A stretch of 64,000 bases of DNA. Source: Eutrigla gurnardus. Taxonomy: Eukaryota > Chordata > Actinopteri > Perciformes > Triglidae. Numbering within the stretch: position 1 is the first letter of the stretch; each line of letters opens with the position of its first letter. This document shows positions 47,201-58,152 of this stretch, piece after piece. The notes under the pieces were generated by a model, which saw nothing but the letters and a program-made list of their open reading frames with translations, was not told the DNA's origin and ran no database searches. The position numbers and the translations under genes were made by a program. The stretch covers positions 26,955,054-27,019,053 of the forward strand of contig OY741275.1 in the NCBI GenBank assembly GCA_963514095.1, given 5' to 3'.

Positions 47201-47957
47201 GCTGTGTTTGCATCACCGAGTCACTGACGACACGACGAGGATCTCAACACTGACTGGATTCACGGCAGAAATCGGCCCCTTTAGAGTTGGAAGAACATAT
47301 ATTCCAGCTTGGAAACACGTATTCATTTTCATAGGATTCAACGCCAGTAAGAGGAAATAAACCAGCTATAGTTTGGACTGATGAAGCCACACGTGTGCAG
47401 CTTCCTGCCCAATGAAGCAGCTCAAACAGGAGGTTCAACAGACAAAAGGAGCTCCTCTGAGGGAGGAGCTCTGTTGTGTAATTATGCACATCCATGCATC
47501 TGGAAGCCGCGCAGCATTGCTTTGCATTCATACTGTGTGAGTATGTTTGGTATCCGAACGCCAGCCGGGTCGGAGCCTTGGGGGGACCACGCAGATCCTA
47601 TGAGTTCAGAACATTATCCATAGATCAGCAGAACACACACACACACACACACCATCCCAGGTATGAAGACGGATCCCTTTCATCTCGAGGGGGAGACATT
47701 CGGGGGAAAGTTCTCTATCTTGCCGTTACAGCATCACGTATTGATTTTCCGGCCTCTCGTTAGCCCACCTGCTGATGATACATCCTCCACATCCTGACAT
47801 TGTGAGATCACACTGGTGTGTGTGTGTGTGTGGGACCCCAGGGAGTCCTGGAGGTAATACCAAACTCCAGGTGTGACCCTGAAGGGTTGATCCCATCGTG
47901 CTCTATGACATCGTTCTGATTCTCTCCCACCGTCTGCTGAACCCCGTCAGGGTCACA
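47201..47957. other. No recognisable gene; short CA/GT runs
   Basis: A (CA)n run is at 47633-47652 and a (GT)n run at about 47815-47832. Frames up to 95 codons on both strands, none recognisable. Confidence 0.45.
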
Positions 47958-47991
47958 CCTCCTCCTCCTCCTCCTCCTCCTCCTCCTCCTC
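47958..47991. repeat. (CTC)n microsatellite
   Basis: About 11 CTC triplets. Confidence 0.95.
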
Positions 47992-49510
47992 AACTCTACA
48001 AAACTGTGACTTTGACCCAAATCCAGACATCCAGACACCTTCAGAACTTTCTATTCTTCTGTGTTGGTGGTATCTTTGTGTTGGTGTGGGCGTCCGATGT
48101 GCCGCTGTGAAGGCAGCCTCCTCTGTAAATGTGTTCTCGGAGGATTAACCAGCTCAGTGATGGCAGGAAGTCTTTGGTGCATTCTGCAGTTGCAAAAGAA
48201 GAAAATAACTTATTGTATATTAAAATATGTATGTCCTTGTGTTTTTGTAGGTAACTCTTCTGTCACTTTAATATGAATATAACATGATGGCATGTCGGGG
48301 TTGACGAGAAGGTGAAACTAAACACAGGGAACAGAATCTCATAAACACTAGCAGTGCAAAGGAGAAAACACTCTGGAACGTAACGAGGACCATGAACGGG
48401 ACTGAAGGAGCGCGGCGAAGCCGGACGGCAGCAAACACAGGAAGTTAAATAGAAGAGACGCTGATGAGACAACCGGACGCAGGTGGGCGAGCTGGAAGCT
48501 GATTGGTGGAACCAGAGCTGACGAGATCAACGCAACACAGGTGACACTCAGACAAGAGGGGGGGGAGTCAAGCAAATCACAGGACTCAAAGCAGGGGCCT
48601 TCAAAATAAAACAGGAAACAGATGATCTTCAGTAACACAGCAGCAGGTCAGGGGTCATTTACTCTCTGGTAACCTCATCGATTAAAACATGTCTGTAACA
48701 CAGAACAAACAGCTGAACAGACTCTACTGTGCTCCAAAAACAGTAAATAAATAGAATATTAAAAAGAAAGCGTGTGCTTGAAGAGGAGTGGTGTAATTAG
48801 TCTCCCCTGGTCTATGTTCCTTTAATCGCTGCTTTTAAAGAGAAGTGGTCACGCAGCATGAAGGTGTTAATGGAAGGCGTTCAGGTGGAAGCATGAGGCT
48901 CACTTTAATACATGATTAACAGGATGCTGTTTCATAACCCTTACATTTTCACCACGTAGCTTCTTTTTTAATGTTTTACTCCAGCAAAACAAAAAAATAA
49001 GCACAATCTGAATTCAACCCCAAGCTTTTCTTTCATTTATACACAAGATGTTATCTCAAATATATTATATTATGGGAAATAAGCAGCAAGGATTACTCTT
49101 AAGATGCATTTCCCGCAGAAAATGTGTGTGAAGTCGAGCCGACAGTCACATGAGGAATCAGAAATCACATTCAACTCTGACACAACGATTTATAGTCCAC
49201 ATAAAGTGTTTTAGCAGACGAGGGAGCTGAGAGATGGAGTTTGTAGTGAGCAGGACCAACGTATCGTCTGTAGAACAGTGCTGACTCCTGCTGGCCACAG
49301 GGAGGTACTGCACCAGCAGGAGAGAAGAGGCTCCTCTCAAACACCAGCATCAGAGATGCTGTGCCACGCCGTTCCCACGGTGACGGAGTGCAGCGGAGCC
49401 TCCACCAGCCGGTGATGGAGTTACTCCCCTCACAGAAATGTCTCCAAACACCAAGGAGGACACTTCCACAGGATGTTCTGTTCATGAAGGAACACTAAAC
49501 AGCTTTTATT
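47992..49510. other. No gene; possible unclassified repeat at 48290-48640
   Basis: Bases 48290-48640 (CAGGTGGGCGAGCTGGAAGC, AACGCAACACAGGTGACACT, AAAATAAAACAGGAAACAG) have the look of a fish LINE 5' region on the reverse strand, but I cannot confirm it. The rest is unique. Confidence 0.3.
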
Positions 49511-49529
49511 ATTATATGTTATTATATTG

Positions 49530-49655
49530 GCTCTACATTCTATATTCTATGTTCTCTCTATAATCTATATTCTCCCCATGATCTATATTCTATATGATAT
49601 GTTCTCCCTATATTCTATATTCTCTTTATATTCTATATTCTCTCTTTATCTCTTC
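49530..49655. repeat. Degenerate TCTATATTCTC-type tandem repeat
   Basis: TCTATATTCTC and TCTATATGATATGTTCTCC-like words repeat irregularly over about 125 bp. Confidence 0.75.
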
Positions 49656-49738
49656 ACAATTATCAAATCCAGACAGAAAGTGAGGATTGCTCTCTACCTG
49701 GTTTCCATATTGTCTGTTGGGTGTCTGTTGGACAGAAT

Positions 49739-49762
49739 GGGGGGGGGGGGGGGGGGGGGGGG
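49739..49762. repeat. G24 homopolymer
   Basis: Twenty-four consecutive G. C-runs follow at 49938-49953 and 50097-50112, opposite in strand sense. Confidence 0.92.
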
Positions 49763-51380
49763 TTAGCACAGAATGGTTTGGCCCATTAATGGAAGCCGCT
49801 CCGTTCTTCTCCTCTAACAGACTGATTGAGGTGTTATCTGAGCTGAGGGAGGCCTTTTTATTTTCTGGCCAATATCCGTCTCCCTCCGTTTGGAATTGCC
49901 TATCAGGTGTCCGTTTTCCTCCGCGGACCATCTATCACCCCCCCCCCCCCCCCTTTAGGGTTTACAATCAGCTTCCAGGAGATAAATAAAGAAACAACGC
50001 TACATCTATAAATCACAAAGCTGCAGGTGAATGTCAATGAGTAGGTGAGATGAGGGAGTAGCTTCATAGTTCTGATTTTATGACACTGAATAGCCACCCC
50101 CCCCCCCCCCCTTTTTATTTACTTTCACGTTAACATTATTTTTTAATAAAACTGTAAAATACACTTGAATGGCTTTTTTTTATTGATAAAACACAATTTT
50201 CTGAATGCTTCACTGACACTCGTCCTTTGGTTCTCTTCCATGCTTTTCCATCTCAACCTTATATTCACTCTCTCTGTCGCCCCAGAGGAGAGAAACATCA
50301 CTACTTTTCCTTTTTCATTACGGGCTCTAGAGACTCGAAAATAAAAGTTCAAATGGGGATTTTTTCAGATTCGGGGAACAAGATTCAGATATGAAATAAT
50401 GCGTGTGAATAATCGTATGAAATATTAATCTGTTCTCTTCAGCTGATCCTGTTCAGAGGGCAGGGCCGGGTTACCGGCGGGTCACCGGCGGGTCACCGGC
50501 GGGTCACATGGCTGTCGTAGTTACCAACAGGAACCAATCAGCTGTTTGTAGTCCAGAGATCAACATCCAGACGGAGAAAATCGACATCTTCTCTGCTTCT
50601 CTTTCTAATTACTATTAAAGCTAAAGGAAGTGTAAAAACACTTGATCCTACACTTCCCACAATGCAACTCCCAACATTTCCATGCGTTCGGATCGTCTGT
50701 ATGAGAAAACGTGTGAACGTATGATCAGTATCAGGGGACGAATCCTCGTGCACTTACACCCAAATCGGTGATTTTCTTGCTCGATGTAGCGTCATTCGCT
50801 GCTTTCATTGGAAACACTGAGTTATTAAAATCATCAAAAACACCAAAAAACCCAGAAACACGTCCATCACGCAGGTGGGAGCAGAAACGTGGTGTAGAAT
50901 CCTCAGAACGCTCTGCTGCGACTTTCTGACGGATCTGTGAAGCTAAACTGCACTAAAGTAAACAACATCAATCTCCTATAGAGCCGAGGCCGTGATTACG
51001 TCCCCACAAAGACCTTGAGATCAAGACGTCGGATAATTAACTTCCACATCCTGTCTAACCGAGTGCACCCCCGGCTCGTCTCCCGCCCATAAAGCCGAGG
51101 AACGGCGGCGTCTCGGCTGGCGTTTGGAGGTCGACGAGCTTGTTGACTTCAGGAGAGGAAACAACAACCTGATTCCTGCACTTCTCCTTCACACCGATGT
51201 CATTCTGCTGCATCAACACTTCCAACCCGCCGGGCAAAAGGCTCAAAACAAGGTAATAACCTCCCACTTCTACAGCTGATTCTCTGCAGGCTGCAGGACT
51301 GAATGTTGCAACAGTCCATAATTAGGTTCAACGCTATATTTTATTCTATATTTGAGCAGCTGCTGTGTGCTCATTAAGGT
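49763..51380. other. No recognisable gene; C-runs and an 11-bp triplication
   Basis: Holds the C-runs at 49938-49953 and 50097-50112, and three copies of an 11-bp unit CGGCGGGTCAC at about 50475-50507. No exon or RNA gene recognised. Confidence 0.5.
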
Positions 51381-51427
51381 CAGGACCAGGACCAGGACCA
51401 GCACCAGGACCAGCACCAGGACCAGGG
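51381..51427. repeat. (AGGACC)n hexamer repeat
   Basis: About eight hexamers, AGGACC and AGCACC in a partly alternating order. Confidence 0.92.
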
Positions 51428-52018
51428 TGAACGCTCACATAGCAAACAGGCTTATATGACAGGATGAAGAACTGAATAATCACCTTCTTCAGATGCTTTC
51501 TTTATGAGTGGAGGGAGCCGGAGCACAGCTCGCCTCCTCAGCAGTCGGCTGTTTGATCACCACAGTATCACTCCTCCACCAAAGTAGTCCCACTGTGTCT
51601 CTGCCGGAGATAAAGCTCGACACCGGAGGAGACGGTCAACAACAGACGATGCTTCCGATCGCTCTGAACAAACGCAGCAGGAATAATAATAATAATAATA
51701 ATATAACAATAATATCTGTTATTATCTGAGTGTTTACATGCAGAGGAGGAGACGACTAAAGTACCTGATCATATTACTACACTATTAACCAGAGACGGTA
51801 TAGAACATGTGGATCTGATGAACACAAGCAGCCCCCTTACTGGATCTGGATCCATGTGGATTCTGGTGTCAAGCTGCTAAGTTAGCTTCATAATTCAAGG
51901 CTAGCTAGTCAGGTTCTTTATTGTCCCCAAGGGGATAATTATTTTCACAAAAGGTCAACTTTACAGCTAAGTGTTAAAGTCATCTTAGTAGCTCACTAGC
52001 ATTGGTAGCGTGGCAGAC

Positions 52019-52136
52019 ACCTGTCAATCAGCAGGTAAGCCCCGCCCCCTAAAGCATCCCCTGCTTTCTGGTCAGTTGGACTCTAAATGGACCTGTCAAT
52101 CAGCAGGTAAGCCCCGCCCCCTAAAGCATCCCCTGC
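52019..52136. repeat. 72-bp tandem duplication in a dispersed repeat
   Basis: ACCTGTCAATCAGCAGGTAAG, then CCCCGCCCCCTAAAGCATCC, occurs at 52019-52064 and 52091-52136 with period 72. The linker (TGCTTTCTGGTC..TTGGACTCTAAATGGA) matches 63192-63221, which leads into the six-unit repeat there. All three therefore belong to one dispersed family. Confidence 0.8.
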
Positions 52137-52159
52137 AGCAGCAGGTCTGACTGAGAAGG

Positions 52160-52330
52160 AGCTGGATTTCTTTTCTTTTTTTTAAAGCAAATTACATCAA
52201 TTTGGAGCTAATTGTTTCAAAGCAGCTTAATTGCATCCATGAGCTGTGTGTCACAGCCGCCGCCGCCGCCACCGCGACTGCTTACAGAGTTGGTGAGCGG
52301 ATCTAATCAGGAAGCTAAATGACAATAACT
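52160..52330. promoter_or_regulatory. Candidate regulatory block rich in TAATTG words
   Basis: GAGCTAATTG, TTTCAAAGCAGC, CTTAATTGCATCC and GAAGCTAAATGACAATAAC lie close together, followed by a CCG-triplet run. It looks like conserved developmental noncoding DNA, but conservation is untested. Confidence 0.25.
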
Positions 52331-52402
52331 AACCTCCCATCGTTTCTAGAAGCTTTGCTTCATCTCTGTAGCCCAGAAATGTGGCCTCCGTTTCTGATTT
52401 CA

Positions 52403-52405
<3 letters not shown>

Positions 52406-52466
<61 letters not shown>
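52406..52466. repeat. (GT)n microsatellite
   Basis: About 30 GT dinucleotides. Confidence 0.97.
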
Positions 52467-52469
<3 letters not shown>

Positions 52470-53364
52470 GTCTTCACTGAGACCCGTCTCTCCCTGCTGT
52501 TCGGTGTTTCCCTCGTTCTCCGTCTACACTGTGATGAAAACGTACACTTCATCAGCTCTGTCACCAGGTCCATGCGTTCTGTAGTTCAGCAGGACGGCAG
52601 GACCGGCTCCAGAATACCAATGAGGATCCGGTCTCGTGTCCCCGTCAGCCCCCCCCCCCCCGAAACATCCCAGAGCTGAAACAATCCTGGGCTCGCCTTA
52701 CATCACCTCTCGGCTCTAATAATCTCTTTCCAGGCAAATAATGTGCTGAGTGCGGCGTGATATGGAGTCGAGCTTCGAGGCGCTGAAGGATGGCGTTCCT
52801 GTTCGCCGAGATTAAAGCCCGACCGGAGCTCCACATCCTATTAAAGCAGATTAGAAGGAAAAGCAAAGGCCCAGGAAATTGCATCACCTGTCGGGGTTTT
52901 GCCTACGCAGATTATTACCGCCGTTAAATCCCGCCACACCGTGACCTCGGCTCGTCTTCGAAGGAGTTTACTCGTGTGAGCAGGCGGCGATTATCTAGCA
53001 AGGAAGAGACGGGAGTCAAGTTTCCCTCTTTTGTGGGCCTTTTTATGTCGGCCTCAAGTGATGACAGTTTTATGGAGAACACAGAAGACGGTCGGATGTC
53101 AACCCAGAGCTGTAGAGCTCAGTTAGCGCCCCCTACAGGCCGCTGCCTGTTACCAGAACACCCTGAAGGTGTTTTACATGCTCGAAACACCGAGTCAACT
53201 TCAAAGTGGTCAAAAGTCGACGGATCAAAAGTCTTCTGCAAGTTGTACTTGAACGCACCATGAAATCAGAAATTTCCTTTCATCAAAAGTTGAGGACGGT
53301 TCCTAACCGAGTGAACTGAGAAGTGCCTCAGTGCTTCCTTCCTTGTCTCCTTTAGCGTAGCAGC
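52467..53364. other. No gene; one CTCF-like word
   Basis: A C11 run lies at about 52650. At about 53127-53148 TTAGCGCCCCCTACAGG on the plus strand reads CCTGTAGGGGGCGCT on the minus strand, one base from the CTCF core. No exon recognised. Confidence 0.45.
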
Positions 53365-53930
53365 GGACCATAATGTACTAAATGAACATCATGCTGGATT
53401 GAAGAAGACTTGAAACTAGAGATTGAGACCATAAACTCATGTTTACAATGTTTACTGAGATAATACATCAAGAGAGAAGTAGGACCATTTTCTCATAGAC
53501 TTCTATACAACCAGAGAGGAGTCGCCCCCTGGTGGCCAGCAGAGAGAAGTAGGACCATTTTCTCATAGACTTCTATACAACCAGAGAGGAGTCGCCCCCT
53601 GGTGGCCAGCAGAGAGAAGTAGGACCATTTTCTCATAGACCTCTATACAACCAGAGAGGAGTCGCCCCCTGGTGGCCAGCAGAGAGAAGTAGGACCATTT
53701 TCTCATAGACTTCTATACAACCAGAGAGGAGTCGCCCCCTGGTGGCCAGCAGAGAGAAGTAGGACCATTTTCTCATAGACTTCTATACAACCAGAGAGGA
53801 GTCGCCCCCTGGTGGCCAGCAGAGAGAAGTAGGACCATTTTCTCATAGACTTCTATACAACCAGAGAGGAGTCGCCCCCTGGTGGCCAGCAGAGAGAATG
53901 ACAGTTTAAGGCACTTCAGAATTTTGGCTT
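53365..53930. mobile_element. Dispersed repeat (copy A) carrying six 70-bp tandem units
   Basis: The 106-bp leader (53365-53470) appears identical to 63220-63325. It is followed by six units of exactly 70 bp and an ending AGAGAGAAT...TTTAAGGCACTTCAG. Similar single-unit sequences (TTTCTCATAGACTTCTATACAA, GAGTCGCCCCCTG) are very common in fish genomes, as I recall, so this is a transposable element of unclassified, non-coding type. It has no reading frame of note. Confidence 0.8.
53471..53890 (-). repeat. Array A: six 70-bp units, each with a CTCF-like motif
   Basis: Unit starts are 53471, 53541, 53611, 53681, 53751 and 53821. Only isolated differences are visible (CCTCTATAC for TTCTATAC in the third unit). 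In each unit, bases 50-68 read on the minus strand as TGGCCACCAGGGGGCGACT; the first 16 bases equal the standard vertebrate CTCF consensus. Sites: 53520-53538 and every 70 bp to 53870-53888, all in the same orientation. Confidence 0.9.
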
Positions 53931-53988
53931 TACTTTTAAGAAACGGAGGTTGCTGCCTGGTCGAGTATACAGTCACTTCCTCTGCTTA

Positions 53989-54003
53989 CCAGCAGGGGGC
54001 TCC
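53989..54003 (+). promoter_or_regulatory. CTCF-like motif, plus strand
   Basis: CCAGCAGGGGGCTCC differs from the CTCF core at one position. It lies about 100 bp right of array A in opposite orientation to the array motifs. Confidence 0.4.
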
Positions 54004-54021
54004 TTCCTAACTGTATCTCTT

Positions 54022-54023
<2 letters not shown>

Positions 54024-54061
<38 letters not shown>
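54024..54061. repeat. (GT)n microsatellite
   Basis: 19 GT dinucleotides. Confidence 0.96.
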
Positions 54062-54062
<1 letters not shown>

Positions 54063-55675
54063 TTCTTGCAGCAACTCATTATGTGTGACTCCTATTATTG
54101 CAGCTCTGTCACCCCACTGGAGCGTTGAGGAGAGGAACACACAAGCATTCATTAATGTTTTGTCAGCCCCCCTCCCCCCTCCCCTTTATTCTCCCCTCCA
54201 CTGTGTGAGGATGAGCTTCAGCTTCCTCCTCAGGCTCCGTCGCTACAACACTTTATACATACAAATTCACAGAGCAAACACATAACACACTTAAGCAATA
54301 ACTCCTGTCTCTCCCCAGAGTTGTTCGGACGCCTCGGGCACCAGCGAAGAACACGAGGAATACATCCATTTCACAGTCCGGCCTGTTTTGTTCAGCGAAC
54401 ATCCAGTTCAGGGTCTGTGAGATGCTCTCAATGTGTTCTACACGCAGGCGCCTTGGAGCGCTGAAAGTCCTGTTTTCCTGTCAGGTCGTTAGATAGAAAA
54501 AAAGGTAAAATAAAGTGGAATGAGTGAGTTTAAGCTGCATGAGTGAATACTGGAAAATACTAGAATTTACATTAAAAATGGAAAAGAATATCTCTGTAAA
54601 TGTAGTTGTCTTCTATAAGAAATGACAATGAAACACGTGAATGTGGTGGTTTGCAGGGTTTTATGTGCTGCTGGCGTTAATTGGGAAAGGTTTTCACACC
54701 TCACAGCCGAGGTGCACCAATCAACACCCCACCTCTCTGAACGAGGATAACGGGATGATCACCACGCTGACAATGTGCCAGAAAGGAAGTGAAGTCCTCG
54801 GTGCTAAACGCCTCGGAGAAGAAACACCGTGTTGACATTTGTTCTGTTTAAAGCAGACGCTGCAGATGGATCTGTAGGTTTTCAAGTAGAGAGCGGAGTG
54901 AGACCAGCTCCCACACAGCGCCCCAGAGACCAGGGACCAGATCACATGGGCCTCGGCTGCCCTACTTGGACCAGCAGCCTGGCTGTCAGTCAAGACACAA
55001 AGGAATTAGCACTTTGCGTTTGGTGCCCCGTGTGAGGCAGATGCATATTTAGGGTTTTTGTTCTGTCTCAATTCTGTCATTTTAAGACACTTTTTTTTAC
55101 TAGACCTCACCAAGTAGTTTTGTTGCCTAAAATTTGTAATAACCATCTCAGGAGTGTTTCTACACCAACGGCAGTCCTAGGAGGGGATCTGCAAACAGTC
55201 CCATGCTGATGTGTGGGGTTCTAGATGTGGTCAACATAGCAGGATGTGTCCTCAAGGCCAAAGTTGGCATTTACATATCGGTCTCATTATTATCCTTTAA
55301 TGAAAGAAAGGAAGGAAGAAATTGTTCCATCCTGCGTAGCTCCGTAGAAAGGCAAATTGAAATGTCAAAGCGTGCCTTTTAGGCCCACACTAGCATTTTG
55401 AATTAAACCTTTATAAATGTCTTTTACCGCCAGGAGACAGTGGGCATGGTGGCCTTGTGGCCAAGTCACCGGCAGTAACAGCATGGGCAGATTAGGAGAC
55501 ATTGGCCCGCGGACACAGACATGCAAATGAGCCCGCCACCTCGCCCACACAGCAACTAACACTCAGACCTCAGAACATCTATCTGAGGTTTCTGTCTCCA
55601 TTTCGCTTCGTTTGTAGCGTTTTTGTGTCTCTGATGTACCTTTTTCCCTCTTTCTATTTTTACCCCAGTTCGTAG
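54062..55675. other. No recognisable gene
   Basis: CCCCCTCCCC run at 54166-54184. The word TTGGTGCCCCGTGTGAG (55019-55035) repeats the arm of the inverted repeat at 18.6 kb. At 55600-55645 CGTTTGTAGCG and TTTTTGTGTCTCTG resemble one unit of the 21-bp array to the right. Confidence 0.45.
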
Positions 55676-56101
55676 TGTTGTGGAAAAAATGAATCTGCCC
55701 AATAAAGATCAACAACCAGGATCTGCTTTTTCTCCGAGGTTTATTCCACTAAGTATTCTCATCTGCAGAGAAGGATCACCCCTGCCTTCTGATGCAAAGG
55801 TTCAGACTCAGCAGGAACGACCCTGAGTCCAACAACAGTCTCCCTTTTAAGGAGGAGGAACCAAAGGACGGATCATGTCCTATCTTACAAAGACAAGATG
55901 TACAGGCAAGGTCAAGATTTACAGAACACAGGCGTCATAGTCCTGAAATTATCTTATGTCAATGTGGCACTCATGTTCATATCATCTACAAACAGACATT
56001 CATTTTCGTCATAGCAAAACAGTCAGATGAGGAGATGCGGATGGCGTCAGCCTGACAAATATTCTGATTATAAAGTACTAACATCCAAAATTCCCATTAC
56101 A
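55676..56101 (-). mobile_element. Solo LTR, copy 2
   Basis: 426 bp, TG...CA, colinear with and by eye about 95% identical to the LTR at 37132, with a few small indels. Flanked by GTAG at 55672-55675 and 56102-56105, a 4-bp target duplication different from that of copy 1, so the two are independent insertions and not a segmental duplication. No internal retroviral sequence. It abuts the 21-bp minisatellite. Confidence 0.87.
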
Positions 56102-56111
56102 GTAGTCTGAG

Positions 56112-58152
56112 TCGAGTCTTTTTGTGTCTCTTTGTAGTCATCTTGTGTCTCTTTGAAGTCATTGTTAGTCTCTTTGTAGTCATCTTGTGTCTCTTTGTAG
56201 TCATTGTGTGTCTCTTTGTAGTCATCTTGTGTCTCTTTGAAGTCATTGTTAGTCTCTTTGTAGTCATCTTGTGTCTCTTTGTAGTCATTGTGTGTCTCTT
56301 TGTAGTCATCTTGTGTCTCTTTGAAGTCATTGTGTGTCTCTTTGTAGTCATCTTGTGTCTCTTTGTAGTCATTGTGTGTCTCTTTGTAGTCATCTTGTGT
56401 CTCTTTGTAGTCATTGTGTGTCTCTTTGTAGTCATCTTGTGTCTCTTTGAAGTCATCTTGTGTCTCTTTGTAGTCATTGTGTGTCTCTTTGTAGTCATCT
56501 TGTGTCTCTTTGTAGTCATTGTGTGTCTCTTTGTAGTCATCTTGTGTCTCTTTGTAGTCATTGTGTGTCTCTTTGTAGTCATTGTGTGTCTCTTTGTAGT
56601 CATCTTGTGTCTCTTTGTAGTCATTGTGTGTCTCTTTGTAGTCATCTTGTGTCTCTTTGAAGTCATTGTGTGTCTCTTTGTAGTCATCTTGTGTCTCTTT
56701 GTAGTCATTGTGTGTCTCTTTGTAGTCATCTTGTGTCTCTTTGTAGTCATTGTGTGTCTCTTTGAAGTCATTGTGTGTCCCTTTGTAGTCATCTTGTGTC
56801 TCTTTGTAGTCATTGTGTGTCTCTTTGTAGTCATCTTGTGTCTCTTTGAAGTCATTGTGTGTCTCTTTGTAGTCATCTTGTGTCTCTTTGAAGTCATTGT
56901 GTGTCTCTTTGAAGTCATTGTGTGTCTCTTTGTAGTCATCTTGTGTCTCTTTGTAGTCATTGTGTGTCTCTTTGTAGTCATCTTGTGTCTCTTTGAAGTC
57001 ATTGTGTGTCTCTTTGTAGTCATCTTGTGTCTCTTTGTAGTCATTGTGTGTCTCTTTGTAGTCATCCTGTGTCTCTTTGTAGTCATTGTGTGTCTCTTTG
57101 TAGTCATCTTGTGTCTCTTTGAAGTCATTGTTAGTCTCTTTGTAGTCATCTTGTGTCTCTTTGTAGTCATCTTGTGTCTCTTTGTAGTCATCTTGTCTCT
57201 TTGAAGTCATCTTGTGTCTCTTTGTCGTCATCTTGTGTCTCTTTGTAGTCATTGTGTGTCTCTTTGTAGTCATTGTGTGTCTCTTTGTAGTCATCTTGTG
57301 TCTCTTTGTAGTCATTGTGTGTCTCTTTGTAGTCATTGTGTGTCTCTTTGTAGTCATCTTGTGTCTCTTTGTAGTCATTGTGTGTCTCTTTGTAGTCATC
57401 TTGTGTCTCTTTGAAGTCATTGTGTGTCTCTTTGTAGTCATCTTGTGTCTCTTTGTAGTCATTGTGTGTCTCTTTGTAGTCATCTTGTGTCTCTTTGTAG
57501 TCATTGTGTGTCTCTTTGAAGTCATTGTGTGTCCCTTTGTAGTCATCTTGTGTCTCTTTGTAGTCATTGTGTGTCTCTTTGTAGTCATCTTGTGTCTCTT
57601 TGAAGTCATTGTGTGTCTCTTTGAAGTCATTGTGTGTCTCTTTGTAGTCATCTTGTGTCTCTTTGTAGTCATTGTGTGTCTCTTTGTAGTCATCTTGTGT
57701 CTCTTTGAAGTCATTGTGTGTCTCTTTGTAGTCATCTTGTGTCTCTTTGTAGTCATTGTGTGTCTCTTTGTAGTCATCCTGTGTCTCTTTGTAGTCATTG
57801 TGTGTCTCTTTGTAGTCATCTTGTGTCTCTTTGAAGTCATTGTTAGTCTCTTTGTAGTCATCTTGTGTCTCTTTGTAGTCATCTTGTGTCTCTTTGTAGT
57901 CATCTTGTCTCTTTGAAGTCATCTTGTGTCTCTTTGTCGTCATCTTGTGTCTCTTTGTAGTCATTGTGTGTCTCTTTGTAGTCATTGTGTGTCTCTTTGT
58001 AGTCATCTTGTGTCTCTTTGTAGTCATTGTGTGTCTCTTTGTAGTCATCTTGTGTCTCTTTGTAGTCATTGTGTGTCTCTTTGTAGTCATCTTGTGTCTC
58101 TTTGTAGTCATCTTGTGTCTCTTTGTAGTCATTGTGTGTCTCTTTGTCGTCA
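56112..58152. repeat. 21-bp minisatellite, about 97 copies, with about 712-bp higher-order duplication
   Basis: The unit is TCTCTTTGTAGTC followed by ATCTTGTG or ATTGTGTG, with GAAGTC, GTCGTC and GTTAG variants. The rare shortened unit TCTTGTCTCTTTGAAG occurs at 57191 and 57903 (712 bp = 34 units minus 2 bp) with matching neighbours on both sides. As 21 is a multiple of three, heptapeptide frames (KETQDDY on the minus strand) run for up to 611 codons, but alternative frames on both strands are equally open, so this is not read as a gene. Confidence 0.97.

Noticed and set aside
37132..56101. Possible single LTR retrotransposon spanning between the two LTRs
   Set aside because: The 4-bp target duplications differ (ATGC and GTAG) and each LTR has its own matching pair. 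The 18 kb between has no gag or pol and contains unrelated repeats.
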